From an uncultured Bacteroides sp. (GTDB taxonomy: Bacteria > Bacteroidota > Bacteroidia > Bacteroidales > Bacteroidaceae), in the NCBI GenBank assembly GCA_949296575.1, contig CASFPE010000035.1:232282-296281 (forward strand): a DNA stretch of 64,000 nucleotides. Direction: 5' to 3'. Below are positions 16,505-26,547 of the stretch, one piece after another. The notes under the pieces were generated by a model that worked only from the letters and a program-made list of their open reading frames with translations, was not told the DNA's origin and searched no databases. The position numbers and the translations under genes were made by a program. Each line of letters opens with the position of its first letter. The first letter of the stretch is position 1.

Positions 16505-17758
16505 CTAATTGATGCTGACCTTTTGGCAATTCAAAGCAATACCCCCTTTTTGAATGTCTATTTCATTATAATTCAACGTGCTTGGTGTTGAATAGGCATA
16601 TTCGCCATAAAGAGCATTCGCCAAATCCTCAATCGCTGCAACCCCGGCCTCCATATAACGATTGCAGTTGTCATTGTTGAGCGATGTTTCTAATTTTGAA
16701 ATTGTAAACGTATTATTATCCCTATTGATTGTCAATCCAATGCCATAAAGCAAAGAACGAGTTCCCGATTGAACCAATAAAACATAAGTGTTCAATGACG
16801 TGTCAAAAGAAAAACCAACCTTATTAATCGGATGATTCGGATAAGCCACGCTACATTGCTGCACCATGTTATCATAAGCAGCCTGCAACTCAGACGATGG
16901 ATAATTCGTAAAAGAGTACATATAACCCAACTGTCCGGCATATTGCAGATAGAAGCCAAAATTGTCCCCCATGATTGTAACATCAGGACAATTTACGCCA
17001 ACCAATTGATCATGGTTCGATGAGAAAACAAACACAGAGTCCTTAACGCCTCCAACGCCAACGCCTTCACGGAAACGGATGCCTTGGTCAGTATAAACGA
17101 AAGGATATACCATTTCGTCTTCTGTAACAAATGCTTTCACGCCACTTTCTTTTTCTAGTGGCAACATACCATCACCAACCTTGACAATCATGTTCGGATT
17201 ATCAACCATTGCCTCTGCTGCATCTACCGCCGCATAATAATCACTTGCAGGCATGGTGAGCTTATACATCGGCATGTGGTTCTTCGACTTGCGGCCTAAT
17301 GTTTTGATATAATCGCCTGCGTCATTCCGACGTTGCAGCACAAATTCATAATCACCACCACGACCTTCATAATTTTGTTGGCTGGGATTAGCAAAATGGT
17401 GCATGTATTCATTATACGTGTCAAACGTCAGCACCGGCCCTTCACCGCCCTCGATGGAATACATGCTGGTACGGGTATCTGTAGGAGCAGCCAATTCATA
17501 GCCCACCGCCACATTGCCATCCTCCTCAAACTTCATGGTATATACATAACCACCTTCCGTGAAAGTCTGGTCGGGATAAAAATCCATCACCCAGCCATAC
17601 TCGGAATTAACCAGCACACTGCGGTAATCCTGAATGGCATTCTCCAAACGAATCGTAGCCGATTCATCCCAGTATTCTTCATCCTCCTTAAAGCAAGACT
17701 GCAACATCACGAGGCAAACCAAAGGCAAAGCCCAATATTTCATATTCTTCCTATTCAT
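16505..17758 (-). CDS. DUF4302 domain-containing lipoprotein
   Basis: 417 residues. The signal sequence ends in LQSC at about residue 22, giving a lipoprotein. The early segment YWDESATIRLENAIQDYRSVLVNSEYGWVMDFYP, the STLNYNEIDIQKGGIALNC-type ending and the overall length fit DUF4302, a Bacteroidota family of unknown function that recurs next to SusC/SusD pairs and HExxH lipoproteins. It is probably an outer-membrane surface lipoprotein of the uptake complex. Position: 28 bases after the metallohydrolase stop and 25 bases before the T9SS gene, all on the minus strand. An internal ATG at 17743 (MKYWALP) is an equally possible start. Confidence 0.85.
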   Translation of the reverse strand: MNRKNMKYWALPLVCLVMLQSCFKEDEEYWDESATIRLENAIQDYRSVLVNSEYGWVMDFYPDQTFTEGGYVYTMKFEEDGNVAVGYELAAPTDTRTSMYSIEGGEGPVLTFDTYNEYMHHFANPSQQNYEGRGGDYEFVLQRRNDAGDYIKTLGRKSKNHMPMYKLTMPASDYYAAVDAAEAMVDNPNMIVKVGDGMLPLEKESGVKAFVTEDEMVYPFVYTDQGIRFREGVGVGGVKDSVFVFSSNHDQLVGVNCPDVTIMGDNFGFYLQYAGQLGYMYSFTNYPSSELQAAYDNMVQQCSVAYPNHPINKVGFSFDTSLNTYVLLVQSGTRSLLYGIGLTINRDNNTFTISKLETSLNNDNCNRYMEAGVAAIEDLANALYGEYAYSTPSTLNYNEIDIQKGGIALNCQKVSIN

Positions 17759-17786
17759 AGTCCAATTTCTTTTTAACGTTTATCCA

Positions 17787-18713
17787 TTAACTCAAAGGGA
17801 TTTCTTCCGGCTTTTCATCCGAAGGCACCGTCAAATCGTCCACATCCAAATCTTCGGCTTCCACCGAACGGCGTTGCACAATGTCGCGCAACGTGTTCAG
17901 ATTGATGTTCCACGTGTCGTTCATGTAGTCGAACACAATATCAAACTTCCGCTCAATAATATCCGCGCCATCGCCAGCCGTGGCCATCACGTTTTCCCAA
18001 TATTCCGGCGTGTTGGTGACATACATGGAGATGATTTCCACAAAATCCTCTGCGCCTTCCGTCGCTGCATAAGCAGTAATGAAACCATCCTGTTGCGCTA
18101 ATGCATCACTATTAGAATAATAATCAAAGCAGTTGTCGCCCCGGTACATGGATCCCGAAATCTGGTCGAACGAGGGATCGTAAGGAATCGTCTGGTGCAG
18201 GATGTGCGCAAACTCATGATGGATGGTATGGAAGTATTGCTCCGTCAAAAGCGCAATATTCGTTGGATCCATCTCATTCACCTCGAACAACGTGATTTTG
18301 CGCCCGCCTTCTGCCTGACCCAACACGCGCGAACCATTGTTCTGCCAAGCCGCCGAACCCGTCATTACAATCATTTTCGGGAAGTAAGAACGCATGAAAT
18401 CCTTGGAACCCGTGATTTCATCATACGCCTCCAAGCAAAGGTACTTCATCAGGTGCGTCAACTGCACGGATTTCTGATAATCGGCCGGCACCAACTGGTA
18501 GTCCATGTCCGACTCAATATCCTCGTAACGGTATTTCACCTCGATGTTGTAAGGCAACACCAATTCATGGTACAACCAACGGTCGAAATCATTCTCCACA
18601 TGGTCGCTATCGATAATCACACTGGTAGAACGATCGATTTCATCCTTTTCGCAGGAAGTGAAAACCATCGCTGTGGCTAAACAAGCTGCACAAAATATAT
18701 ATTTCAGTTTCAT
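17787..18713 (-). CDS. SusCD-associated zinc metallohydrolase lipoprotein (HExxH)
   Basis: 308 residues. The lipoprotein signal MKLKYIFCAACLATAMVFTSC places the lipidated Cys at 21. The zinc motif HEFAH is at 166-170, followed by ILHQTIPY, and a downstream EGAEDFVEIISMY segment can supply the third ligand as in gluzincins. This combination matches the 'substrate import-associated zinc metallohydrolase lipoprotein' family (described as TIGR04549, from memory), which is found beside SusC/SusD pairs. Expected location is the outer-membrane surface, where it could cleave or release a peptide- or metal-containing ligand before import. It lies between susD and DUF4302 with gaps of 35 and 28 bases. 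Actual hydrolytic activity and substrate are unknown. Confidence 0.88.
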   Translation of the reverse strand: MKLKYIFCAACLATAMVFTSCEKDEIDRSTSVIIDSDHVENDFDRWLYHELVLPYNIEVKYRYEDIESDMDYQLVPADYQKSVQLTHLMKYLCLEAYDEITGSKDFMRSYFPKMIVMTGSAAWQNNGSRVLGQAEGGRKITLFEVNEMDPTNIALLTEQYFHTIHHEFAHILHQTIPYDPSFDQISGSMYRGDNCFDYYSNSDALAQQDGFITAYAATEGAEDFVEIISMYVTNTPEYWENVMATAGDGADIIERKFDIVFDYMNDTWNINLNTLRDIVQRRSVEAEDLDVDDLTVPSDEKPEEIPLS

Positions 18714-18748
18714 AAGCGATCGGTATTATTTGTTATCCTACTTTTACA

Positions 18749-20383
18749 TTAATTTCTCGGATTCTTCTGAGCCCCTGCTGTAATGACTTCCGGCGGCAAC
18801 TGGAGCGCACGGCGCTTATCATCATATCCCAACTTCTGGTAAGAAAGAACGGTAGATGCATCGCGAGCCAACACGCGGCGATAGACATCAATGCCCCAAC
18901 GCTTCACGTCGAACCAACGCATGCCTTCGTGGAGGAAGGTGATGCGGCGAGCCTGCAAGATGGCATGAATGATATTTTCTTGCGTTTGATCCACCAAGGT
19001 GAAATCAGGATGCAATTCTTTCTTCACTGTTGGCCTTTCCGGCGTGTAATAAGTCAAATCATTATAAAAATCCGAAATCGATTCCACCGTCATGGTCTGC
19101 CGAGCATAGTCCTCGTTCGCAGTTTTTTCCATCATATAAGCAGCCGCCCAAGCATTCAAATCCTCCACGGCTTTCGCATAATTACCCGCACCGCTCAACA
19201 AAGCGTAAGCTTCCGCACGATTGAACAACACATCCTCTGCGGTGAATGCCGGGTACACCGAACGGGGATAACCTGTCTGCGCCACCGGGTCGCTAAATTC
19301 AAACAATTCCGGATATTTGAACTGCACCACTTTGTTCACATTCGTGGCTTCATACACACCTGTCGTGAAATAGGCCAAATTATAGGTGCTACCCCAAGGA
19401 CCATTAGAATCCACCGTTTCCGATGCCAAAGCAGAACCATGGTTGAAACGGCAGCACATACCCCAACCGCCCCACACATAGTAGGCCGCAGAAACAGAAG
19501 TCTGCAACATCAAGTTGGCATTTTCTTCGGCATTGATGTATTGGTTGCCATACACATCCGGGTCGGGCGAACCCAAATCGGCAAAGAAAGCCCAATCGCG
19601 CAACATGCCTGCCGGATTGCTGCCCAACACCACATTGGCATATTCAATCACTTTGTTCAAACGTGCTTGCCCGTCCTCTGCATCACCGCGATAGTAATAC
19701 AGATAGAAACGGCTGGCAAAAGCATAAGCTGCATTGCGGTTGAAATGGTATTTCGGCACATCCAGGTAAGAATCATCAATCAAAGGAAGAGCGGCCTCAA
19801 TGTCAGCTGCAATATTCGCATAAAAGTCTTTCAAATTGCCCCGGTCATAATCCGTGGTCAAAGAAGATTCATTCTCCATCATGTAAGGCAAGCCTAATTT
19901 GTCAGCAGGATCCCCGCCTACGCTATAAGGCAAACAGAACAAATTGGCCAACATGAAGTGGGAATAGGCGCGGCAAAGCAAAGCTTCGGCCTTGTATTTG
20001 TCCAATTCCTGTCCGCCGCCCAGCTCATCGATGGCAGCCAATGCCTTGTTGGCCGTGGCAATTGCCCCCCAATAACTGTTCCAAGCAAAATAAGGCCCGT
20101 CATTGTCACGGTCTAATTCTTCTTCCCAAACAGCGATTTGGTCATAAAAACGAGAAGTGTAAGGGTTGCCGTCTCCGAAATCATCCACATTGTCAGAAGA
20201 CAACTCTGCCAGAATGCTGTACGTCCAATCCACGTATGCGCTTTTCAACAGAGATTCCAGTTTCGCTTCCGTGTCGATTTCCGTACGGTTGTCCGTCGTC
20301 TCGCTCAAAAAGTCATCGCAAGAAGTGGGAACCAGCAACAATGTTCCCAAAACGATTGATAATATTATATTTTTCTTTTTCAT
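18749..20383 (-). CDS. RagB/SusD family nutrient uptake outer membrane lipoprotein
   Basis: 544 residues from the ATG at 20383; an ATG at 20398 would add five residues (MEYMD) ahead of the basic MKKKN start and is less typical of a signal peptide. The lipobox is VPTSC, giving a mature DDFLSETTDNRTE N-terminus typical of SusD proteins. Helical TPR-like segments follow (ALLCRAYSHFMLANLFCLPYSVGGDPADKLGLPYM, the family's hallmark), and the C-terminus contains ILQARRITFLHEGMRWFDVKRWGIDV. SusD proteins form the lid of the SusC pore and bind the substrate at the cell surface. The gene starts 18 bases after the susC stop. Confidence 0.95.
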   Translation of the reverse strand: MKKKNIILSIVLGTLLLVPTSCDDFLSETTDNRTEIDTEAKLESLLKSAYVDWTYSILAELSSDNVDDFGDGNPYTSRFYDQIAVWEEELDRDNDGPYFAWNSYWGAIATANKALAAIDELGGGQELDKYKAEALLCRAYSHFMLANLFCLPYSVGGDPADKLGLPYMMENESSLTTDYDRGNLKDFYANIAADIEAALPLIDDSYLDVPKYHFNRNAAYAFASRFYLYYYRGDAEDGQARLNKVIEYANVVLGSNPAGMLRDWAFFADLGSPDPDVYGNQYINAEENANLMLQTSVSAAYYVWGGWGMCCRFNHGSALASETVDSNGPWGSTYNLAYFTTGVYEATNVNKVVQFKYPELFEFSDPVAQTGYPRSVYPAFTAEDVLFNRAEAYALLSGAGNYAKAVEDLNAWAAAYMMEKTANEDYARQTMTVESISDFYNDLTYYTPERPTVKKELHPDFTLVDQTQENIIHAILQARRITFLHEGMRWFDVKRWGIDVYRRVLARDASTVLSYQKLGYDDKRRALQLPPEVITAGAQKNPRN

Positions 20384-20401
20384 ATCCATGTATTCCATAA
20401 A

Positions 20402-23400
20402 TTACAAACTGAAACGCAATGTAAACGTAAACTGACGCGGAACCGGAACTGCCACACCACCAGAATTGAAGAATTCAGGATCTTGCCCGTTCAGCTTCTT
20501 GTCGGCATAGATGAGGAACAGGTTCGTTCCCTGTGCTTTCAACGAAAGCGCATTCAAACCCAATTTGGAAGCCCACGCCTTCGGGAAATCATAACCCAAA
20601 GAAATCTCTTTCATACGGATGAAATCGCCTTTCGCAATGCGGGCATCCGAATAATTGTAAGCACTATAAGCGTAACGCAAATTGGTATCGTCGCGAATCT
20701 GGCGTTGGGAAGCAATCACCGGAATGTTCGTGATGTCCTCATCGCCCGGCACCATCCAACGGTTCTTGAACTCCTTCGGCATGGCATCGAAATCGGAATA
20801 CTCATAATCGAAAGCATCCTGCATGCGCACCACATTGCCAAACGAATAGGTGATAAACACATTCAGGCGGAAGCCTTTATACGTGAAGGTGTTGCCGAAA
20901 GAACCCACGTCCGTCGGGTCGGCATTGCCGGAATACACCAAATGGTCGGCATCATACGACTGGAAGTTGATGTCGCTGACCGTCAACGTGCCGTTCGTTT
21001 CATCGATGAAAGTCGGCAAACCTTCTTCATTCAGCCCCTTGAACTGGTAAGAGAACACGCCGCGAACCGGGTAGCCTTCCATCGGAAGACCGATGCCCGA
21101 CACGCGGTCGATGGCACGTGAAGTGTTGTCCAAACGAGTCACCACATTGTGCGTATGCGAATAAATGAAGTCCGTAGTCCAAGAGAAGTCCTTTGTCTTG
21201 ATGTTCTGTGTAGACAAAGAGATTTCCACACCCTTTGATTTCATGTTGGCCACGTTGCCCATCTTCGTGATTTCGCCCCCGTAACCCGGCGTGTTGATGT
21301 AGCCAATCAAGTCGTAGTTGTTACGGCGATACCAGTCGAAAGTAAAGTTGATGCGGTTGTCGATGAAGCCCATTTCAAAGCCCAAGTTGAACTCTTTCTT
21401 TTTCTCATACGTCAAATCCTCGTTGGCATTTGAATAGATAGCCAGAGCTGTTTCCGTCAAGCTGGCAGAGGGCCGCCACAAGTTGCTCGGCACGATAATC
21501 ATCTCTGCGTTCGACACATCGGCCGGGCCGCGGTCGGCGGTCAAACTGTAAGAAGCTTTTGCCGTGAAGTGGGACAACACGGGACGGAACACATCGAAGA
21601 ATTCTTCTTCGTGCGCATTCCATGCACCCGAAATGTTCCATGTGGGCAACCAACGGGCAGAGCGCGTCTTGCCCAACTTGTTGGAACCTTCGTAACGGAT
21701 GGTTCCACTGATGGTGTAAATGCCATTATAAGAATACGTGCCGTTTGCAAAGAATGCCGCGTTGCGGTAACGGGTGTGCGACAAAGTGTAGTAATCGGTG
21801 TTTTCCTCTGCACCTTTCTTGAACACTTCGTATGCATACGAAGGAGTCTCGCCCAAATCGTACTGCATGCCCCATCCACGGAACCAGTCCTGCGAACGGT
21901 CGGTAGCATTGATTTCCATACCGCCGAAGAGGTTCAAGATGTGAATGTCGTTGTACACGTCGTTGTAAGCTGCCGTAGCACGGAAGTCGGTAGAAATCAT
22001 ATCGTAATTGGTACGTTCATAGATACCTCCGTTGGGCAACACGGTAATCGGCAATGCATACAAGTTGTCCGGGTCTTGGTACAGGAACGGGTTTGAATCG
22101 CGAATCGTGGAATTGTCCATAGCACGGTAAGCCATCGCTTGATTGGAATTGTCCTTGATGTTGTGCTGGATGGAGTTGGACTGGTAACGAACGGCGCCCA
22201 AAGCAGAAAGTTCCACTTTCGTGACAGGCTTGTAGCGCAGTTCGGCTTGGAACTTCATGTCCACCACATTCAAATCCATATAGTTGTTGTCCAACTCGTT
22301 GAAGATATTGAACGGCGCGTAGTTCCGCTTGTAGTATTCATTGGGATCCAATGTGCGGGACGTGTTGATGGCGTATGAATACGGGTTGATATCGAAATCA
22401 CGCTTCACCTCGCCGCTCACCGGGTCGGTATCCTGCGCCAACGTGCCGGGTGCTTTCTGCTTACGGTAGGAAGCATTGGCCAGCATGTTGAAAGTCAGTT
22501 GTTTCGACAGGTTATAAGAAGTATTCAAGTTGGCCGTGTAACGGTTCACGTTGCTCGACTTTGTCCATCCCGGATCGACCATTGCACTCAAAGATGCGTA
22601 AAAAGAAGATTTGTCCGTACCCGAAGAAATGCTGACCGAATGGTTGTGCATCATCGCATTGCTGAACAGTTCATCGAACCAGTCGGTGTTCCTCACTTCC
22701 GCCTCACGCAAATAAGCATTGCGGGCCGCTTCCGTGTTGAGCAAAGAGCTGTTGTTGATCAAGTCGTACATCTTGCCATACACGCCGCTGATGCTGGCAT
22801 TGGAAAGTTCCGCCATGTTGAGGAAGCCTTTTTCTTTCAATTCCTGGTAAACAGACATCTGGTCTTGCGAATTCATGATGTTGAAATCGGAATACCGAGG
22901 CTTCATGCGCGTGGTGAACTCGCCGGTATAGCTGATGCGGCTGGTGCCAGCCTTTCCTTTCTTCGTGGTCACAACAATCACACCCGCCATGGCACGTGCG
23001 CCATAGATAGAGGTAGCGGAACCGTCCTTCAGAATCTGGAAACTTTCAATGTCGTCGGAGTTCAAACCGGCAATGGCCGAACTAATCAAGGTGGTGGCAT
23101 CGCCTGAAGACAACGCATCGGCATCAATCTCCACGGCGTCTTCCATAATCACGCCATCCACCACCCACAAAGGTTTAGAAGCGCCATATATAGATGTGGC
23201 ACCGCGCACACGGATTTTCGGCGCAGTACCGAAAGTACCGGAAACGTTTTGCACGGACACACCCGCCGAACGCCCTTCCAATGAACGGCTGATGTCCGTC
23301 ATGCCTCCGATCAATGCTTTGTCGGCATCCACTTGCGTGGTGGCACCCGTAAAGAGGCGTTTATCTTGACGTTGCATACCAGTCACGACCACTTCTTCCA

Positions 23401-23704
23401 ACACTTCGGTGTCGCCCGTCAATTGTATATTCATGCTGCGGGTAGAAGGTGTCAATTCCTGGCTTTTCATTCCCACATACGACACGACAATTTTGTCGGT
23501 GCCGGCAGGAATCATCAACTGGAAATTACCATCTATGTCGGTCACAGTACCGATGGCAGTATTCCCCTTCACCGTGACCGTGGCGCCAATCACTGGCTGG
23601 CCATCTTCTGCGGAAGTTACCACGCCGCTCACCTTCATTTCCTGGGCATGAGCCACAGCCGAGAAGAAGAAGAACAGCAGGAACGCACATAAATAATTCT
23701 TCAT
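20402..23704 (-). CDS. SusC/RagA family TonB-linked outer membrane protein
   Basis: 1100 residues, the size of a complete SusC transporter. Order: signal peptide to about residue 20; carboxypeptidase-D-regulatory-like domain at ~24-95 (VSGVVTSAEDGQPVIGATVTVKG); TonB box/plug region with VLEEVVVTGMQRQDKRLFTGATTQV and the SusC signature with GLNSDDIESFQILKDGSATSIYGARAM; then the 22-strand barrel ending in PRQFTFTLRFSL, with the terminal aromatic/Leu pattern for outer-membrane insertion. It imports the ligand bound by the partner SusD using TonB energy. It is the first gene of a five-gene operon with a ~330-base leader. No ECF sigma/anti-sigma pair or hybrid two-component regulator lies beside it, so the regulator is elsewhere. 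Confidence 0.96.
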   Translation of the reverse strand: MKNYLCAFLLFFFFSAVAHAQEMKVSGVVTSAEDGQPVIGATVTVKGNTAIGTVTDIDGNFQLMIPAGTDKIVVSYVGMKSQELTPSTRSMNIQLTGDTEVLEEVVVTGMQRQDKRLFTGATTQVDADKALIGGMTDISRSLEGRSAGVSVQNVSGTFGTAPKIRVRGATSIYGASKPLWVVDGVIMEDAVEIDADALSSGDATTLISSAIAGLNSDDIESFQILKDGSATSIYGARAMAGVIVVTTKKGKAGTSRISYTGEFTTRMKPRYSDFNIMNSQDQMSVYQELKEKGFLNMAELSNASISGVYGKMYDLINNSSLLNTEAARNAYLREAEVRNTDWFDELFSNAMMHNHSVSISSGTDKSSFYASLSAMVDPGWTKSSNVNRYTANLNTSYNLSKQLTFNMLANASYRKQKAPGTLAQDTDPVSGEVKRDFDINPYSYAINTSRTLDPNEYYKRNYAPFNIFNELDNNYMDLNVVDMKFQAELRYKPVTKVELSALGAVRYQSNSIQHNIKDNSNQAMAYRAMDNSTIRDSNPFLYQDPDNLYALPITVLPNGGIYERTNYDMISTDFRATAAYNDVYNDIHILNLFGGMEINATDRSQDWFRGWGMQYDLGETPSYAYEVFKKGAEENTDYYTLSHTRYRNAAFFANGTYSYNGIYTISGTIRYEGSNKLGKTRSARWLPTWNISGAWNAHEEEFFDVFRPVLSHFTAKASYSLTADRGPADVSNAEMIIVPSNLWRPSASLTETALAIYSNANEDLTYEKKKEFNLGFEMGFIDNRINFTFDWYRRNNYDLIGYINTPGYGGEITKMGNVANMKSKGVEISLSTQNIKTKDFSWTTDFIYSHTHNVVTRLDNTSRAIDRVSGIGLPMEGYPVRGVFSYQFKGLNEEGLPTFIDETNGTLTVSDINFQSYDADHLVYSGNADPTDVGSFGNTFTYKGFRLNVFITYSFGNVVRMQDAFDYEYSDFDAMPKEFKNRWMVPGDEDITNIPVIASQRQIRDDTNLRYAYSAYNYSDARIAKGDFIRMKEISLGYDFPKAWASKLGLNALSLKAQGTNLFLIYADKKLNGQDPEFFNSGGVAVPVPRQFTFTLRFSL

Positions 23705-24356
23705 ATTATGCTTTTGGTTTATTTTAAAATGATTTTGTTAATTAATCGCATGAGAAGTTCCTCAACGAGGACGCACAGTTTCGCCCAACTGTTTTCGCGC
23801 ATCCTCCTTGACTGCGCAATTTGAGGCAAATTCAGAAACATCAGATTCCCCGATGGGAACAGGCTTTGAGGTTAAGGTTAAATTTTCCATACAAATACAA
23901 TTTTTACAAGAATATTGATTACACTCTCTTTAAAATCCCTATTCCATGAGCCAGGCACCCGCTTCAAACAGCGCCAACCCGGCATTTGTCCATCATGTAA
24001 ACCAAGAGATTTATTCCCTTGACATTTTGACACCGGGCAAAGATAGATAAATTTACGGAAAAGAAACCATAAATTTGATATTTTTTATGGGCGAGGACAA
24101 AAATAAATAATAATCTTATATTTATAGACAATATAAAAGAACAATCTCGCTTATATCGGGGCTTTTTTACGATAATCCGGAATTTCCATGTTAAAAAGAC
24201 ATTCCTGCAAACGATTTCCGGCCGGAAATCAAAATAAAATACTTCATTTTTATTTGCTTGCATTTTGATTGCCGCTGCAAGCCGTGCATTCCGCCCGCAT
24301 GGAAACGCAACGCTTGCAACAAAGGAATCCCTGCGGGAACGGCTTCCGGCAGGGAT
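23705..24356 (-). promoter_or_regulatory. Long leader and promoter region of the susC operon
   Basis: 650 bases without a gene. On the minus strand a -7 element TATCTTTG (24038-24045) is the best promoter candidate and implies a leader of about 330 bases. A perfect 18-bp palindrome, GATTTCCGGCCGGAAATC, at 24213-24230 with a nearby half-site CCGGAATTT at 24178-24186 lies about 170 bases upstream of that promoter and could be an operator. An 8-bp inverted repeat (24327-24334 with 24349-24356) adjoins the pckA terminator. Confidence 0.45.
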
Positions 24357-24391
24357 GAAAAAAGGAGGGCATCCTGCAGCGGATGCCCTCC
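24357..24391 (-). terminator. Intrinsic terminator of pckA
   Basis: A perfect 11-bp stem (24364-24374 with 24381-24391) with a six-base loop is followed on the minus strand by a run of seven T (24357-24363 read in reverse). It lies 29 bases beyond the pckA stop. Confidence 0.9.
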
Positions 24392-24420
24392 TTCCTGTTC
24401 TGTTTGCAGGTAATGCGTGT

Positions 24421-26028
24421 TTACAATTTAGGACCAGCGGCCACCAATGCCTTGCCTGCTTCGTTGCCTTCAAACTTCGCAAAGTTCTTGATGAAACGGC
24501 CGGCCAGGTCTTTTGCCTTTTCTTCCCACTTGCAAGCACAGTCGTAGGTGTCGCGCGGGTCGAGAATCTTCGGGTCAACGCCCGGCAATTCCGTAGGAAC
24601 AACAAAGTTGAAGTACGGGATGGTTTTCGTAGGCGCCTTGTCGATAGAGCCGTCCAAGATGGCATCGATGATGCCACGAGTGTCGCGGATAGAGATGCGC
24701 TTGCCCGTTCCGTTCCAACCTGTATTCACCAGATATGCCTTTGCGCCCACGCGTTCCATCTTCTTCACCAGTTCTTCTGCGTATTTCGTCGGGTGCAAGC
24801 TCAAGAAGGCTGCGCCGAAGCAAGCGGAGAACGTAGGAGTGGGTTCCGTGATGCCGCGTTCCGTTCCGGCCAATTTTGCGGTGAAACCAGACAAGAAGTA
24901 GTACTTGGCCTGCTCGCTGTCCAAGATAGACACCGGGGGAAGCACGCCGAATGCATCGGCCGACAGGAAGATGACCTGATGCGCGTGCGGGCCTTTCGAC
25001 ACCGGTTTCACGATGTTGTTGATATGATAGATAGGATAAGACACGCGGGTGTTCTCCGTCACGCTCTTGTCCGCGAAGTCAATCTTCCCGTTTGCGTCAA
25101 CCGTCACGTTCTCCAGCAAAGCGTCGCGCTTGATGGCGTTGTAGATGTCCGGCTCGCTTTCTTTGTCCAAGTTGATGACCTTGGCATAGCACCCGCCTTC
25201 GTAGTTGAACACGCCTTCATCGTCCCATCCATGTTCGTCGTCGCCAATCAGCAGACGCTTCGGGTCGGTGGACAATGTGGTCTTTCCTGTGCCGGACAGG
25301 CCGAAGAAGATGGCCGTGTCGGTGCCTTCCATGTTCGTATTGGCCGAGCAGTGCATGGAAGCGATGCCGCGCAACGGGTTCAGGTAGTTCATGATAGAGA
25401 AGATTCCCTTCTTCATCTCGCCGCCGTACCAAGTGTTCAGGATGACTTGTTCGTTGGTCTTCAAGTTGAACACCGTGGCTGTTTCAGAGTTCAAGCCCAA
25501 CTCTTTGTAGTTGTCCACTTTCGCCTTGGCCGCGTTGAACGACACGAAATCAGGCTCGCCATAGTTGGCAAGTTCTTCTTCCGTCGGGCGGATGAACATG
25601 TTCTTCACGAAGTGGGCCTGCCATGCCACTTCCATGATGAAGCGCACTTTCAGGCGGGTTGCAGGGTTCGCGCCGCAGAAAGTATCCATCACGAACAGGC
25701 GCTTGCCGCTCAATTGCTTCACGGCTTTTGCCTTCAAGTCGGCCCATGCTTCTTCAGAACACGGCTTGTTGTCGTTCTTATATTCATCAGAAGTCCACCA
25801 TACAGTGTCCTTGCTGGCTTCATTGTACACAAAGAATTTGTCTTTCGGCGAACGGCCGGTGTAAATGCCGGTCATCACGTTCACTGCGTCCAATTCCGTT
25901 ACCTGACCTTTCTCATACCCTTCAAGGCCCTGTTTCGTCTCTTCGGCGAACAATACTTCATAAGACGGGTTGTGGAGGATTTCCTTCACGTCCGTAATCC
26001 CGTACTTGCTCAAATCCAAATTTGCCAT
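24421..26028 (-). CDS. pckA: Phosphoenolpyruvate carboxykinase (ATP)
   Basis: 535 residues, normal for the ATP-dependent enzyme. The kinase-1a P-loop GLSGTGKT is at residues 243-250, followed by [18 protein letters not shown] with the metal-binding acidic residues. The substrate region GRSPKDKF lies near 54-61 and [14 protein letters not shown] near 345. The reaction interconverts oxaloacetate + ATP and PEP + CO2 + ADP. In Bacteroidales it usually runs towards oxaloacetate, fixing CO2 for fumarate respiration and succinate production, as well as serving gluconeogenesis. It is a single-gene unit with its own terminator and a possible -7 element at 26100-26107. Flanking genes are the susC operon and uxaB. 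Confidence 0.97.
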   Translation of the reverse strand: MANLDLSKYGITDVKEILHNPSYEVLFAEETKQGLEGYEKGQVTELDAVNVMTGIYTGRSPKDKFFVYNEASKDTVWWTSDEYKNDNKPCSEEAWADLKAKAVKQLSGKRLFVMDTFCGANPATRLKVRFIMEVAWQAHFVKNMFIRPTEEELANYGEPDFVSFNAAKAKVDNYKELGLNSETATVFNLKTNEQVILNTWYGGEMKKGIFSIMNYLNPLRGIASMHCSANTNMEGTDTAIFFGLSGTGKTTLSTDPKRLLIGDDEHGWDDEGVFNYEGGCYAKVINLDKESEPDIYNAIKRDALLENVTVDANGKIDFADKSVTENTRVSYPIYHINNIVKPVSKGPHAHQVIFLSADAFGVLPPVSILDSEQAKYYFLSGFTAKLAGTERGITEPTPTFSACFGAAFLSLHPTKYAEELVKKMERVGAKAYLVNTGWNGTGKRISIRDTRGIIDAILDGSIDKAPTKTIPYFNFVVPTELPGVDPKILDPRDTYDCACKWEEKAKDLAGRFIKNFAKFEGNEAGKALVAAGPKL

Positions 26029-26487
26029 TTTACTTGATTTTTAGTCTAATACCTGTTGTTATCTATGTTAGTTATTTACTTTGCCTTGTAAATCGGGTGC
26101 AAAAATAATACATTCTTCGGAAAGAATCCCCCAATTAAAGAAATTTTTCCTTAATGCATTCCCTTTTATATTTCATTTAACAATCAGTTTGGACGCCAGA
26201 TTGCTGGACTCTGATTCCGGGAAACGGGAGCGACACCCCGCACACGAGGGGGAAAGACTCACCCATGATGCGCCCCAAGCAACAGAAGATAGGCATGGGC
26301 ATTTCCAAAAATTCATACAATATGCAAGAACTTCCGGCAAAATCATTCCAAAGGTTTTCCTGCACGGTTAATAATCGTTATGCATGAAGATTAATAATCG
26401 TACACGTGTACGATTATTAATCGTGCAAAACAGGCTTCATAGGAAGCAGCCATGATTTACACAAAAACATCTTCACATTCAAGCATA
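26029..26487. promoter_or_regulatory. pckA upstream region with palindrome cluster
   Basis: No gene is visible in this stretch. The -7 candidate for pckA is TATTTTTG on the minus strand (26100-26107). A perfect 34-bp palindrome is centred between 26405 and 26406 (arms 26389-26405 and 26406-26422). A second copy of its arm at 26361-26378 can pair instead with 26410-26427 (17 of 18 plus one G-U). The rest of the stretch, 26120-26360, shows nothing recognisable. Confidence 0.6.
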
Positions 26488-26520
26488 AAAAAGGCCCATC
26501 CCTTTCGAGGGACAGGCCTT
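26488..26520 (-). terminator. Intrinsic terminator of uxaB
   Basis: A hairpin 26491-26520 has outer and inner stems separated by a two-base mismatch, with a TTCG/CGAA loop, and is followed by a T run on the minus strand. It lies 28 bases past the uxaB stop. Confidence 0.85.
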
Positions 26521-26547
26521 GGCTGTTACACCTTATTATATATATGC

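Noticed and set aside
24265..26037. A 590-codon open frame antisense to pckA
   Set aside because: It runs through the pckA terminator and the whole enzyme gene, shows no domain, and has no promoter or plausible start context.
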